Positions 7,849 through 14,815 of a stretch of 48,416 nucleotides of DNA are shown here, piece by piece. Position 1 is the first letter of the stretch, and each line of letters starts with the position of its first letter. The notes beneath the pieces are model-generated. The model was given only the letters and a program-made list of their open reading frames with translations, was not told the DNA's origin and made no database searches. Location of the stretch: positions 1 to 48,416 of the forward strand of contig CAZPBN010000020.1 of NCBI GenBank assembly GCA_964584935.1, read 5' to 3'. The DNA is from CAZPBN01 sp964584935 (GTDB lineage: Bacteria; Acidobacteriota; Aminicenantia; Aminicenantales; Aminicenantaceae). A program made the translations under genes and the position numbers.

Positions 7849-9165
7849 TTAGTTTTTTCTCATGAATATTCTTACCGGTGAACCCCACAGTTCAAATTTC
7901 TCGCATAATAGTCTGGAAAGAAATTTTTTATAAGAGGGAGCCAGCGCCGTTTTCGAGTGAGTAAAAAGAAGAAAAGTCGGAGGAGAAATCCGGCTTTGGG
8001 TTATATACTTTATTTTAATTTTCTGTTTTTTCTTAGAAAAAGGGGGATGATTTTTCATAATCCAGGATAAAAAATTGTTCAATTGCGAGGTAGGGACTCT
8101 CTTACAGGCATTGGCATATATAAAGTCAGCACATTCTAAAATTTTATAGACTCTTTGCCCCGATATAGCAGAAAGAAATAGAAGGGGGGCATAACTCACA
8201 AAATCTAATTTTGAAAAAAGCTTTTCTTTGAAATCTTCTGTTGTCAACGAATTTTTATTGATCAAATCCCATTTATTCAAGGCAATCATTAAAGGCTTAC
8301 CCGAATCCTTGGCAATATGAGCTATAGCTGTATCCTGGCGAGTAGGAAATTCCTTGGCATCCATAACCAAACAGATCACATCGGAATTGGAAATATCTTT
8401 CTTTGCTTTGACAATACTGGCTTTCTCTCTTTTGTCGCGTGTTCTGCTTAACTTACGAATTCCCGCCGTATCCACTAGAGTATAGGTTTTTCCTTCTCTG
8501 AGTATCAATGTATCCGTGCAATCTCGGGTTGTCCCAGGCAATTCACTCACAATCAATTTGTCCTTGCCACAAAGACGGTTCACAATAGACGATTTTCCTA
8601 CATTGATGCGTCCAATAATGGATATTCTAAGCGATCGTGTTTCCTCTCCCTGTTCCAAAAAAAATGGAATCGATTCCAGAATCAATGACGTTAATAAATC
8701 AATATTCCGTTTATGCTCTGCAGAAATGGATATTATGTTATCATCTCTCAGTCTATTGTAAAGATCTCCTTTTTTTCCTTCTTCCCAGTCGGATTCGATT
8801 TTATTGATAACAGCTACAACCACCTTATTCAATTTTTTTAACGAAAAATAAAACTCTTCTTCAGCCGGAGTCAACTCTCTCTTCCCATCCATGACAAATA
8901 AAAGCAGATCCGCTTCCAGTAAGGCTTCCCAGGCTTTTTGCTTTATTTTATATGATAGGGGATCATTATCATAATCAAGATATCCCCCTGTATCTGTTAA
9001 AATGAATTTTTTTCCATCGATGGTGCAAAGGGAAGAAACCCAATCTCTGGTCATCCCAGGCAAAGAATGAACCAGCGCCCTTTTCTCTCTTAAAAGACGA
9101 TTAAAAAGCGTAGATTTGCCCACATTGGGGAAACCTGTGATGACGACTTTGGGTATCTTTTTCAT
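7849..9165 (-). CDS. der: ribosome biogenesis GTPase Der
   Basis: Der (EngA), 438 residues, the tandem-GTPase 50S assembly factor. Two G domains are visible: the first P-loop 'GFPNVGKST' at residues 11-19 with 'DTGG' and 'NKIE', the second 'GRINVGKSS' at 185-193 with 'DTAG' and 'NKWD'. A C-terminal KH-like domain follows ('YITQSRISPPTFLLFTHSK'). It is nine bases downstream of the GerMN gene, so it is probably co-transcribed with the amidase and GerMN genes. Confidence 0.96.
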   Translation of the reverse strand: MKKIPKVVITGFPNVGKSTLFNRLLREKRALVHSLPGMTRDWVSSLCTIDGKKFILTDTGGYLDYDNDPLSYKIKQKAWEALLEADLLLFVMDGKRELTPAEEEFYFSLKKLNKVVVAVINKIESDWEEGKKGDLYNRLRDDNIISISAEHKRNIDLLTSLILESIPFFLEQGEETRSLRISIIGRINVGKSSIVNRLCGKDKLIVSELPGTTRDCTDTLILREGKTYTLVDTAGIRKLSRTRDKREKASIVKAKKDISNSDVICLVMDAKEFPTRQDTAIAHIAKDSGKPLMIALNKWDLINKNSLTTEDFKEKLFSKLDFVSYAPLLFLSAISGQRVYKILECADFIYANACKRVPTSQLNNFLSWIMKNHPPFSKKKQKIKIKYITQSRISPPTFLLFTHSKTALAPSYKKFLSRLLCEKFELWGSPVRIFMRKN

Positions 9166-9174
9166 GGGGAAAGG

Positions 9175-9756
9175 TTATTGGACTACCAAATCATACATGG
9201 GTAAAAAAGGTTTGCTAAGATTGATATGCCCTCCTAAAGTTTCCTGTTCTCTGCCATCGACAAGAATATGGACTTTTTTAATGGACTTGAAATTATGAGT
9301 GAGCGTATTAACTAGAGAATAAACCGTTGAAATTTCAGCCGAAGAGCCTGAGGGATGATTTTCCATAATGTCACTTGAAAAATCCACATAGGCTATCCCC
9401 ATTTCGGTGAGAAAAAGTTCTCTTAATTTTGTTTCTGGAGGAAAAGGAGAAATATAGCCATTCTGAGAACCCTTCATCAATTCTAAAACTGTCTGCCGGG
9501 CTGAATCAACATCCGAAGGCTCGGAATAGATTTCCCTTTTTTCAGAATGAAGAAAACCATCATCCTCAGAGAGAAAAAAAAGGGTGACCATCCGGGTTTC
9601 CTTGGGTTCAACCAATTGCTCTTCTGAGTCGAGAAGAGATGTTTCATCGGATAAGGATTGAGGCTTTTCTTTCTTTCCAATATTAAAAAAAAGAATAATA
9701 AAGATTATTAAAAGGGAAAACAATACACCTAGAATGATGATTTTTTTTTGACTCAT
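9175..9756 (-). CDS. membrane-anchored GerMN-domain protein
   Basis: The 193-residue protein has one N-terminal membrane segment (about residues 6-26), a charged linker, then a GerMN domain (about residues 55-185) with 'MVTLFFLSEDDGFL', 'LMKGSQNGYISPFPPETKLR', 'GIAYVDFSSDIME' and 'VHILVDGREQETLGGHINLS'. GerMN domains were named from spore germination but are common in non-spore-formers, where they sit in the envelope and are often next to cell-wall amidases. Here it lies between an N-acetylmuramoyl-L-alanine amidase and der, with gaps of about ten bases, which supports a role in peptidoglycan processing. Confidence 0.85.
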   Translation of the reverse strand: MSQKKIIILGVLFSLLIIFIILFFNIGKKEKPQSLSDETSLLDSEEQLVEPKETRMVTLFFLSEDDGFLHSEKREIYSEPSDVDSARQTVLELMKGSQNGYISPFPPETKLRELFLTEMGIAYVDFSSDIMENHPSGSSAEISTVYSLVNTLTHNFKSIKKVHILVDGREQETLGGHINLSKPFLPMYDLVVQ

Positions 9757-9765
9757 TTCTCTCTT

Positions 9766-11001
9766 TTATTCATTAAGATAATCTCTCAAAAACACTCTCA
9801 AACCTCTAAATATCCCCATAGCCACCTCGTTTTGAAATTTTTCTGTCAACAACTTTTTTTCTTCTCTAGGATTAGTGAGAAAAGCCACCTCAACCAAAAC
9901 CGCAGGGCAGGCAACTCCGGTGAGGACTTTGAATGGGGCTTGTTTGATTCCTCTGTTTAGAGTATTCTGCAGTGAATTGAGCTCATTCTGAATATACTCA
10001 GCCAATTGGCTGCTGTACTGGATAAAAGCCGTTTGAGCCATATCCCAAAGAATCATCTTTATCTCATCTTCATCTTTGCTTTCGATACTCTCTTTAAGTA
10101 CAGAAGAACGATTCTCCATGTATGCCAGTTTTCTCGCTTCTTCATCCGTTGCATCCAAACTAAGAAAAAAAGTCTCCGGCCCCCGGGCACTTTTTCTATG
10201 AGACGCATTGGCATGAATGCTTATAAAAACCACAGAATTGTAATAATTGGCTTCAGATGCCCGTTTTTCAAGAGAAACATTGACATCTTTTTCCCTTGTA
10301 AGGATAACCTGAAAAGCCAAATTTCTTTCAATAATCGATTTAAGCTTCAAGGCAATAGCCAAAGTAATATCTTTTTCCAAAGTACCAAATTTCCCCACAG
10401 CTCCACTCCACATCCCTCCATGACCGGGATCAACAACTATAATCTTTCTTCCTGATTTAGGATTGAAAGAACTTCCTCTTCTAGATGTTCTTGCATCCTT
10501 ATTGGGAATAGAAGATGATGAATGGTATTCTTTGATGCGTTCTTTTGTTTTGTTTAAGGATTCATTATCAAAGGGCTCTCCACTCAATAATTCTTCATCT
10601 TCAATTTTTTTCTCTTTTATTTCTGAAAAATCAATAATAATCTGAAAAGGTTGACTAAGAGTAAAATAGTCATAACTAAAATTATCTGTGACCGGTTTTA
10701 TAGTTAATTCAATATATGATCCTTTTTTTGCCCAGCTGAAGGATCTGATAAAATCACTGTTATTGTTTTCTTTTCTGATGCGGAAAGACTCACCTGATTT
10801 GATTTTAACCAGAAATGAGGATGATGTTCTCTCTATGTCAAAAGGGAAAGGTTGGGAAGAGGTAATATGAAATCTGCTGAAATTAGAATAATCTTCTGAG
10901 GATATTCTTAGAACGGGACGATCCTGGGAATGAACAGAAAATGCAAGCACAAAGAGAAAAAATAAACCTGAAATGAAAACCAAATATTTTTTTCGTCTCA
11001 T
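9766..11001 (-). CDS. N-acetylmuramoyl-L-alanine amidase (AMIN + Amidase_3)
   Basis: A secreted peptidoglycan amidase that cuts the bond between MurNAc and L-Ala, as AmiC does at division septa. After a signal peptide comes an AMIN-like beta domain (about residues 30-135), a linker, then the Amidase_3 domain: zinc-site 'VVDPGHGGMWSGAVG', glutamate in 'LEKDITLAIALKLK', 'SIHANAS' with the second His, and 'AVLVEVAFLTNPREE' with the catalytic Glu. The ATG at 11001 is preferred to the GTG one codon earlier. The Amidase_3 domain contains an insertion of about 50 residues between HANAS and the last motif, as in AmiC proteins kept inactive by a blocking helix. Confidence 0.92.
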   Translation of the reverse strand: MRRKKYLVFISGLFFLFVLAFSVHSQDRPVLRISSEDYSNFSRFHITSSQPFPFDIERTSSSFLVKIKSGESFRIRKENNNSDFIRSFSWAKKGSYIELTIKPVTDNFSYDYFTLSQPFQIIIDFSEIKEKKIEDEELLSGEPFDNESLNKTKERIKEYHSSSSIPNKDARTSRRGSSFNPKSGRKIIVVDPGHGGMWSGAVGKFGTLEKDITLAIALKLKSIIERNLAFQVILTREKDVNVSLEKRASEANYYNSVVFISIHANASHRKSARGPETFFLSLDATDEEARKLAYMENRSSVLKESIESKDEDEIKMILWDMAQTAFIQYSSQLAEYIQNELNSLQNTLNRGIKQAPFKVLTGVACPAVLVEVAFLTNPREEKKLLTEKFQNEVAMGIFRGLRVFLRDYLNE

Positions 11002-11029
11002 CACTTTTCACAAAAACTGCATCGAATTT

Positions 11030-11376
11030 TGGAGGCGGCGGGAATTGAACCCGCGTCCGAAGAAATTCAACAACAGGTTTCTACATGCTTATCCTCTTCT
11101 TTAATCTCGTCCTGCAGCTTCCGAAGAGGAAGGATACTGCAGAACCAGTTCTGATTTGTTTTCGCTCATCAGACTCAGAATAAATCTGACTCGCTATCCT
11201 GCTGGTCGGCGCTTCTCAGATGCCACAGGAAAACATAAGAGAAACGGCATACCTGTCTATCAGGCAGCTACTGGCAGTGTATCTGCACTTAATTGTTTCC
11301 ACCTTTTTTACGAGGGGGGTGGAACCTCGGCATGCCACCTCTGTCTCAATATCCCCGTCGAATCCATTTCGCCCCC
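11030..11376 (-). ncRNA. ssrA: transfer-messenger RNA
   Basis: The tRNA-like ends pair: 5' GGGGGCG (11376-11370) with 3' CGCCTCC (11037-11031), followed by the discriminator A at 11030; CCA is not encoded. The 3' part carries the T-arm sequence 'GGTTCAATTCC' in the orientation of the gene, and the 5' part the conserved GGGGAUAUUGAGACAG-type segment. The tag frame starts at GCA (11286-11284) after AATTAAGT and encodes ADTLPVAA, stopping at TGA (11262-11260) followed at once by TAG. Pseudoknot stems flank the frame. With SmpB (not in this window) it rescues stalled ribosomes. Confidence 0.95.
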
Positions 11377-11391
11377 GTATCATAATATAAG

Positions 11392-11421
11392 ATTATATTG
11401 GAGTTGCGCAATATTTGTCAA
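11392..11421 (-). promoter_or_regulatory. promoter of tmRNA
   Basis: On the minus strand a perfect TTGACA (11421-11416) and a perfect TATAAT (11397-11392) are separated by 18 bases. Transcription would begin about nine bases before the mature 5' end of tmRNA. This is among the strongest promoters in the window. Confidence 0.85.
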
Positions 11422-11516
11422 CCCATAGATAGATGTAGGATCCGGTCCCCGAACCGACCATATGGAAAATGGAAATCTAAAATGAAATGAGAAACCATAA
11501 AAAATTATAGAATTTG

Positions 11517-12251
11517 TTAAAAACAAAATCCGATGGTAATACCAAAACTCAAAGCCCGGAGACTTAAAAATTTGTCTTGCTTCGGCCCATTTACACTTCC
11601 CACATAAAGGTCTGTCACATCCCTTCTTCTCAGGATCCCTTTCACATAAAACATCCCCATGAAACGATAGATAAATTGGCCGCTTATAAACAATTTCGGA
11701 AATATATAAACATTCAATCCGGCTCCTATATTGATTCCAGCTCCATAATAGGTTGCCTCATGGAAAATTTTCCTTTTTTTGGAACCATTTTCCACTTTAA
11801 TCCAGGGAATACAGATACCAAGGATTAAGTAAGATTGGAAAACCCTTTGTGCAAACAAGTAAGGCTTGGCATCAAGATTCAGTAGATAAAGGTAAGAATT
11901 CTTCTCGTTATCACCAGAATCATTCTTATCAATTAATTTATAATAGGTGAAGTCCCACAGCCCTTTTTCCCTTCTAATTCCAAAAGAAAAACCATAACCC
12001 GAGCTTCTGTTCAGTTCCGGAATAAAAAAATTTTCTCTGTTATTGGAAAGCACTAGTTCTCCGTTAAAATCACCAGTAAAAAAAACAACAGGAAGAGAAA
12101 AACCAAGAAACAACCCTTTCTGGGGAGTATTTTTATCTTCCTCACTCCAAAGTGAAGAAGATAAAACAATGCTCAAAAAGAAAACAGAAAACAGAATAAC
12201 AACAGGTTTGATTGATTTATCTCTCTTGATGTGTTCTTTAATTTTTTCCAT
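11517..12251 (-). CDS. outer-membrane beta-barrel protein of unknown function
   Basis: A 244-residue protein with an N-terminal signal peptide (hydrophobic about residues 17-35), then alternating amphipathic strands rich in aromatic residues and Gly ('GYGFSFGIRR', 'ATYYGAGINIGAGLNVYIFP', 'LFISGQFIYRFMGMFY'), ending in a terminal Phe as outer-membrane barrels often do. No family was recognised. Its ATG lies inside the end of a 26-codon ORF in another frame that has a strong Shine-Dalgarno, while this ATG has none, so translation is probably coupled to the small ORF. The downstream neighbour is tmRNA, which has its own promoter. Confidence 0.65.
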   Translation of the reverse strand: MEKIKEHIKRDKSIKPVVILFSVFFLSIVLSSSLWSEEDKNTPQKGLFLGFSLPVVFFTGDFNGELVLSNNRENFFIPELNRSSGYGFSFGIRREKGLWDFTYYKLIDKNDSGDNEKNSYLYLLNLDAKPYLFAQRVFQSYLILGICIPWIKVENGSKKRKIFHEATYYGAGINIGAGLNVYIFPKLFISGQFIYRFMGMFYVKGILRRRDVTDLYVGSVNGPKQDKFLSLRALSFGITIGFCF

Positions 12252-12318
12252 ATATAGAGAAACAGCTTATCAGGAAGAATAAAACACTCAGTGATAAAAT
12301 CATCAAAAATTTCTTCAT
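12238..12318 (-). CDS. 26-residue lipopeptide or leader ORF overlapping the barrel gene
   Basis: A very short ORF: starts with ATG AAG AAA, preceded by a perfect AGGAGGT six to seven bases upstream. It encodes MKKFLMILSLSVLFFLISC followed by seven residues (FSIYGKN). The hydrophobic core plus L-I-S-C is a credible lipobox, so the mature peptide would be a lipidated Cys with a seven-residue tail. It overlaps the start of the barrel gene by 14 bases in a different frame. It could be a tiny lipoprotein or simply a leader that lets ribosomes reach the SD-less start of the barrel gene. Confidence 0.55.
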   Translation of the reverse strand: MKKFLMILSLSVLFFLISCFSIYGKN

Positions 12319-12347
12319 TTCAGACCTCCTGATTTATACAAGTCCAT

Positions 12348-12376
12348 ATTATAGACAGTGAGAATTAAAATCAAAA
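12348..12376 (-). promoter_or_regulatory. promoter of the lipopeptide/barrel operon
   Basis: A perfect TATAAT (12353-12348, minus strand) lies about 30 bases before the small ORF start. A -35 may be TTTTGA (17-base spacer) or TTGATT (15-base spacer). The -10 is convincing, the -35 less so. Confidence 0.55.
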
Positions 12377-12408
12377 GGAAATATAGATGAAATTTCTTCC
12401 ATTGTTTC

Positions 12409-12486
12409 TGGCGGGGCCGACGAGACTTGAACTCGCGACCTCCGGCGTGACAGGCCGGCGTTCTAAACCAACTGAACTACGACCCC
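12409..12486 (-). tRNA. tRNA-Asp (anticodon GTC)
   Basis: On the minus strand the acceptor GGGGTCG (12486-12480) pairs with CGGCCCC (12419-12413), the discriminator is G and CCA is encoded (12411-12409). The anticodon stem CCGGC/GCCGG encloses the loop CTGTCAC with anticodon GTC. The T-arm contains TTCAAGT. A complete 78-base tRNA gene. Confidence 0.97.
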
Positions 12487-12502
12487 GCTTCAAGGGGACA
12501 TT

Positions 12503-12532
12503 ATTATAATATGATTGTTTCAACTTTTGCAA
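12503..12532 (-). promoter_or_regulatory. promoter of tRNA-Asp
   Basis: Minus-strand TATAAT (12508-12503) with a -35-like TTGCAA (12532-12527) and an 18-base spacer. The predicted start is about ten bases before the mature tRNA. The 12541-12766 stretch beyond it holds nothing recognisable. Confidence 0.6.
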
Positions 12533-12766
12533 CTTTTTTTATTGCCGTTTTTTTCTCAGTGAATTGTCTTCAATTTTGGAGAGGACTCCTCACATGAGAC
12601 TACAAAAAGAAGTCATGGAACCATTGAGAAAACAGAATCTCTATCCCTTCAGCAATGAAACAATTTAAAAATATATCAATTCCTCATCCCCCTGTTTCAA
12701 TGTTTTGTCGAATTTTGTCAAGGAAGTTTTGCATTTTTTATGGCATACCGATAAAGGCTGCCATAT

Positions 12767-13660
12767 TCACATTTTTTCTAGTTCTACGATTCTTTTTTCA
12801 ACCGGCGGATGAGTGCTGAACAGCTTATTGACTTTTCCTTTTAAGTCCTTGAGAGGATTCACGATATAGAGATGAGCGGTTGCCTTGTTTGCCGCTTCCA
12901 GGGGCTCTTTATCCGCACTGAGTTTTCTTAAAGCAGAAGCCAGCCCAGGAGGATAGCGAGTCAGAAAGGCACCATTGGCATCGGCTAAAAATTCCCTTTT
13001 CCGGGAAACAGCAAACCGTATGAGCTGTGCTATCAAAGGAGCCAGAATCGCTAACACCAATCCCACAACAATGAGTATGGCTCCCGCATTGCCGCCCTGT
13101 TTACTGCGGGAACGTCTTCTTCCTCCTCCCCAAAGAAAAGTTCTTAAAATCCAATCGCTGAGAAGCACAATCACACCCACCATGACCACAGCCAAAGTCT
13201 GAACCAGGACATCGTAATTCTTGATATGAGACATTTCATGGGCGATCACTCCTTCCAGTTCGGTCCGATTCAATTTATTAAGAAGCCCCTTTGTGACCAC
13301 AATAACAGAATTTTTGGGGTTTCGCCCTGAAGCAAAAGCATTGGGAGCCGTATCATCGATGATGTAACAACGGGGCTTCGGCAGACCGGCAGCAATGGCA
13401 AGTCCTTCGACTACGTTATAAAGATAAGGATAGTCTTTTTTGTATACTGGTTTGGCACGGCTAATTTTAAGAACAATTTTATCACTTGCGTAATACCCCC
13501 CAATAGTCATGGCGATGGCAATCACACCGGCAAGAATAAGCCCTCCGGTTCCGAATCCTGTCAGTTCCTGAAATATCCAAACAAGAGCAAAAATCAGCGC
13601 CAGAAAAAAGAGAATAAGAAAAAAGGATTTCCATTTGTTCCGACTGATCTGCAGATACAT
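12767..13660 (-). CDS. htpX: HtpX-like membrane zinc metalloprotease
   Basis: M48-family protease (297 residues) that degrades damaged membrane proteins. Two N-terminal membrane segments (about residues 14-31 and 40-57), the zinc site HEMSH at 141-145 with the third ligand Glu in 'REFLADANG' (about residue 222), and two more hydrophobic spans (about 153-172 and 190-212). A Gly/Ser/Arg-rich linker lies between the later spans. It follows lemA by three bases; the HtpX-LemA pair is widespread, which supports both calls. Confidence 0.93.
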   Translation of the reverse strand: MYLQISRNKWKSFFLILFFLALIFALVWIFQELTGFGTGGLILAGVIAIAMTIGGYYASDKIVLKISRAKPVYKKDYPYLYNVVEGLAIAAGLPKPRCYIIDDTAPNAFASGRNPKNSVIVVTKGLLNKLNRTELEGVIAHEMSHIKNYDVLVQTLAVVMVGVIVLLSDWILRTFLWGGGRRRSRSKQGGNAGAILIVVGLVLAILAPLIAQLIRFAVSRKREFLADANGAFLTRYPPGLASALRKLSADKEPLEAANKATAHLYIVNPLKDLKGKVNKLFSTHPPVEKRIVELEKM

Positions 13661-13663
13661 TTT

Positions 13664-14218
13664 TTAAAATTGAACTTTCACCGCTTCCCGTGCTTCCGGT
13701 TCTTCTATTTCAAAATAATCCCTTTCCTTGAAATTAAACATGTTCGCAATTATATTTGACGGGAACACCTGTTGCTTTGTGTTGAATTTCATCGAAATAT
13801 CGTTGTAAAACTGTCTAGCGTAAGCAATCTTTCCTTCGGTCCCGGCCAGCTCTTCCTGCAGCATGAGGAAATTCTGATTTGCTTTCAGGTCAGGGTAGTT
13901 CTCAACCACAGCAAAAAGCGACTTTAATGCTCCTGTCAGCATATTTTCCGCTTGCTCCTGTTCTTTAACAGTCTGCGCATTCACTGCCTTTGAGCGCGCT
14001 TCGGTTACGTTCTGAAAGACCTCTTTTTCATGCTTGGCATATCCCTTGACTGTTTCCACCAAATTGGGAATGAGGTCATATCGTCTCTTGAGCTGGACAT
14101 CAACCTGAGCCCAGGCATTTTCACATCTGTTCCTCAACCTGATAAGGTTATTATAAATGCCCACAACCAGGATTATCATAACACCGAAGAAAATAATGAC
14201 TATGATCGCTCCATCCAT
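13664..14218 (-). CDS. lemA: LemA family protein
   Basis: A 184-residue LemA protein: one N-terminal membrane segment (about residues 3-22) then a helical domain with the family text 'LRNRCENAWAQVDVQLKRRY', 'DLIPNLVETVKGYAKHE', 'ENYPDLKANQNFLMLQEELA' and 'YNDISMKFNTKQQVFPSNII'. It is directly upstream of htpX. LemA proteins are membrane-anchored with the helical part outside the cytoplasm; the biochemical role is not settled. Confidence 0.93.
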   Translation of the reverse strand: MDGAIIVIIFFGVMIILVVGIYNNLIRLRNRCENAWAQVDVQLKRRYDLIPNLVETVKGYAKHEKEVFQNVTEARSKAVNAQTVKEQEQAENMLTGALKSLFAVVENYPDLKANQNFLMLQEELAGTEGKIAYARQFYNDISMKFNTKQQVFPSNIIANMFNFKERDYFEIEEPEAREAVKVQF

Positions 14219-14404
14219 TTTATTCTCCTTAAAATTATCAAAAAGATTCTACCTTAAAATTGAAATGATTCCTATATTTTTTTTTATATCTCATTTGCGA
14301 AAACAGCAAGAACAACTTCCCTATAGGGTAAAAAAATGGCTGTCTCTATAACAATAAGGTCCTCTATTCCAGACACCAAAACCGTTCCCTGAACAGAATG
14401 ACCA

Positions 14405-14494
14405 CCAGACAGTCCAAACAACCTTAATAGGCTTAAATGACCAGATAAACCAAAGAGACTAAACAGACCGAATGAACCCGTCTCGCCCGTCTCA
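14405..14494. repeat. ten-unit 9-base degenerate tandem array
   Basis: Ten consecutive units of exactly nine bases start with C[CT], for example CCAGACAGT, CCAAACAAC, CTTAATAGG, CTTAAATGA, CCAGATAAA, CCAAAGAGA, CTAAACAGA, CCGAATGAA, CCCGTCTCG, CCCGTCTCA. Units diverge in sequence but keep phase. The minus strand can be read as a short open frame of Gly/Leu/Phe/Ser repeats, but this only reflects the period. It lies in a roughly 600-base gene-free block between lemA and citrate synthase. Confidence 0.7.
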
Positions 14495-14524
14495 CTTCTT
14501 CTCAAATGAAGCAATCCAAGAATC

Positions 14525-14632
14525 GTAAGACACAAAAGATGTAAGACATAAGACGAAAATAAATATTAATTAAATCTATTTATTATTCTTTGAAATGAAT
14601 TTATCACCTCATGTCTGACGTTTGACGTCTAA
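14525..14632. repeat. degenerate AAGACnT / TGACGTC heptamer-like repeats in inverted orientation
   Basis: At 14525-14560 the plus strand repeats AAGACAC, AAGATGT, AAGACAT, AAGACG; about 50 bases later (14607-14632) the opposite strand reads CGTTAGACGTCAAACGTCAGACATGAGG-like units, so the two runs face each other. No gene is present. These short-unit runs resemble low-complexity spacers found in many bacterial intergenic regions, but I cannot assign a function. Confidence 0.45.
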
Positions 14633-14726
14633 CGAAAATATTGTGACAGGACCCTCTCAATGTTTGTTGTATCTGATGTTTATAATAGAAATTCAAAAAT
14701 TGGGGAAACTTCAACCACAATAATTA

Positions 14727-14755
14727 TTGACAGTCTATAGTTCCAATGTTATATT
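14727..14755 (+). promoter_or_regulatory. sigma-70 promoter of citrate synthase
   Basis: Perfect TTGACA (14727-14732), 17-base spacer, TATATT (14750-14755). The predicted start is near 14762, about 54 bases before the ATG at 14816. Confidence 0.8.
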
Positions 14756-14767
14756 TTACCCTAAATA

Positions 14768-14784
14768 ATTTCCTTAAAGGAAAT
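14768..14784 (+). promoter_or_regulatory. 17-base perfect palindrome, candidate operator for citrate synthase
   Basis: ATTTCCTT-A-AAGGAAAT is a perfect 8+1+8 inverted repeat. It begins 12 bases after the -10 box, in the initially transcribed region, where a bound repressor would block initiation or escape. No regulator gene is adjacent, and no second copy was noticed elsewhere in the window. Confidence 0.5.
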
Positions 14785-14815
14785 ATATCTAACTGCCTGA
14801 CAGGAGGATTAATAA

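Noticed and set aside
11430..11460. GGTTCGGGGACC-like tRNA T-arm near tmRNA
   Set aside because: No acceptor or anticodon stems around it; likely a chance hairpin.
12594..12668. 24-codon plus-strand ORF with purine-rich upstream sequence
   Set aside because: Too short, no hydrophobic or conserved feature, and the upstream sequence is part of a small palindrome (GAGGACTCCTC).
14284..14535. 83-codon minus-strand ORF with Gly/Leu/Phe/Ser repeats
   Set aside because: Its repetitive text follows directly from the 9-base array; there is no SD and no family similarity.
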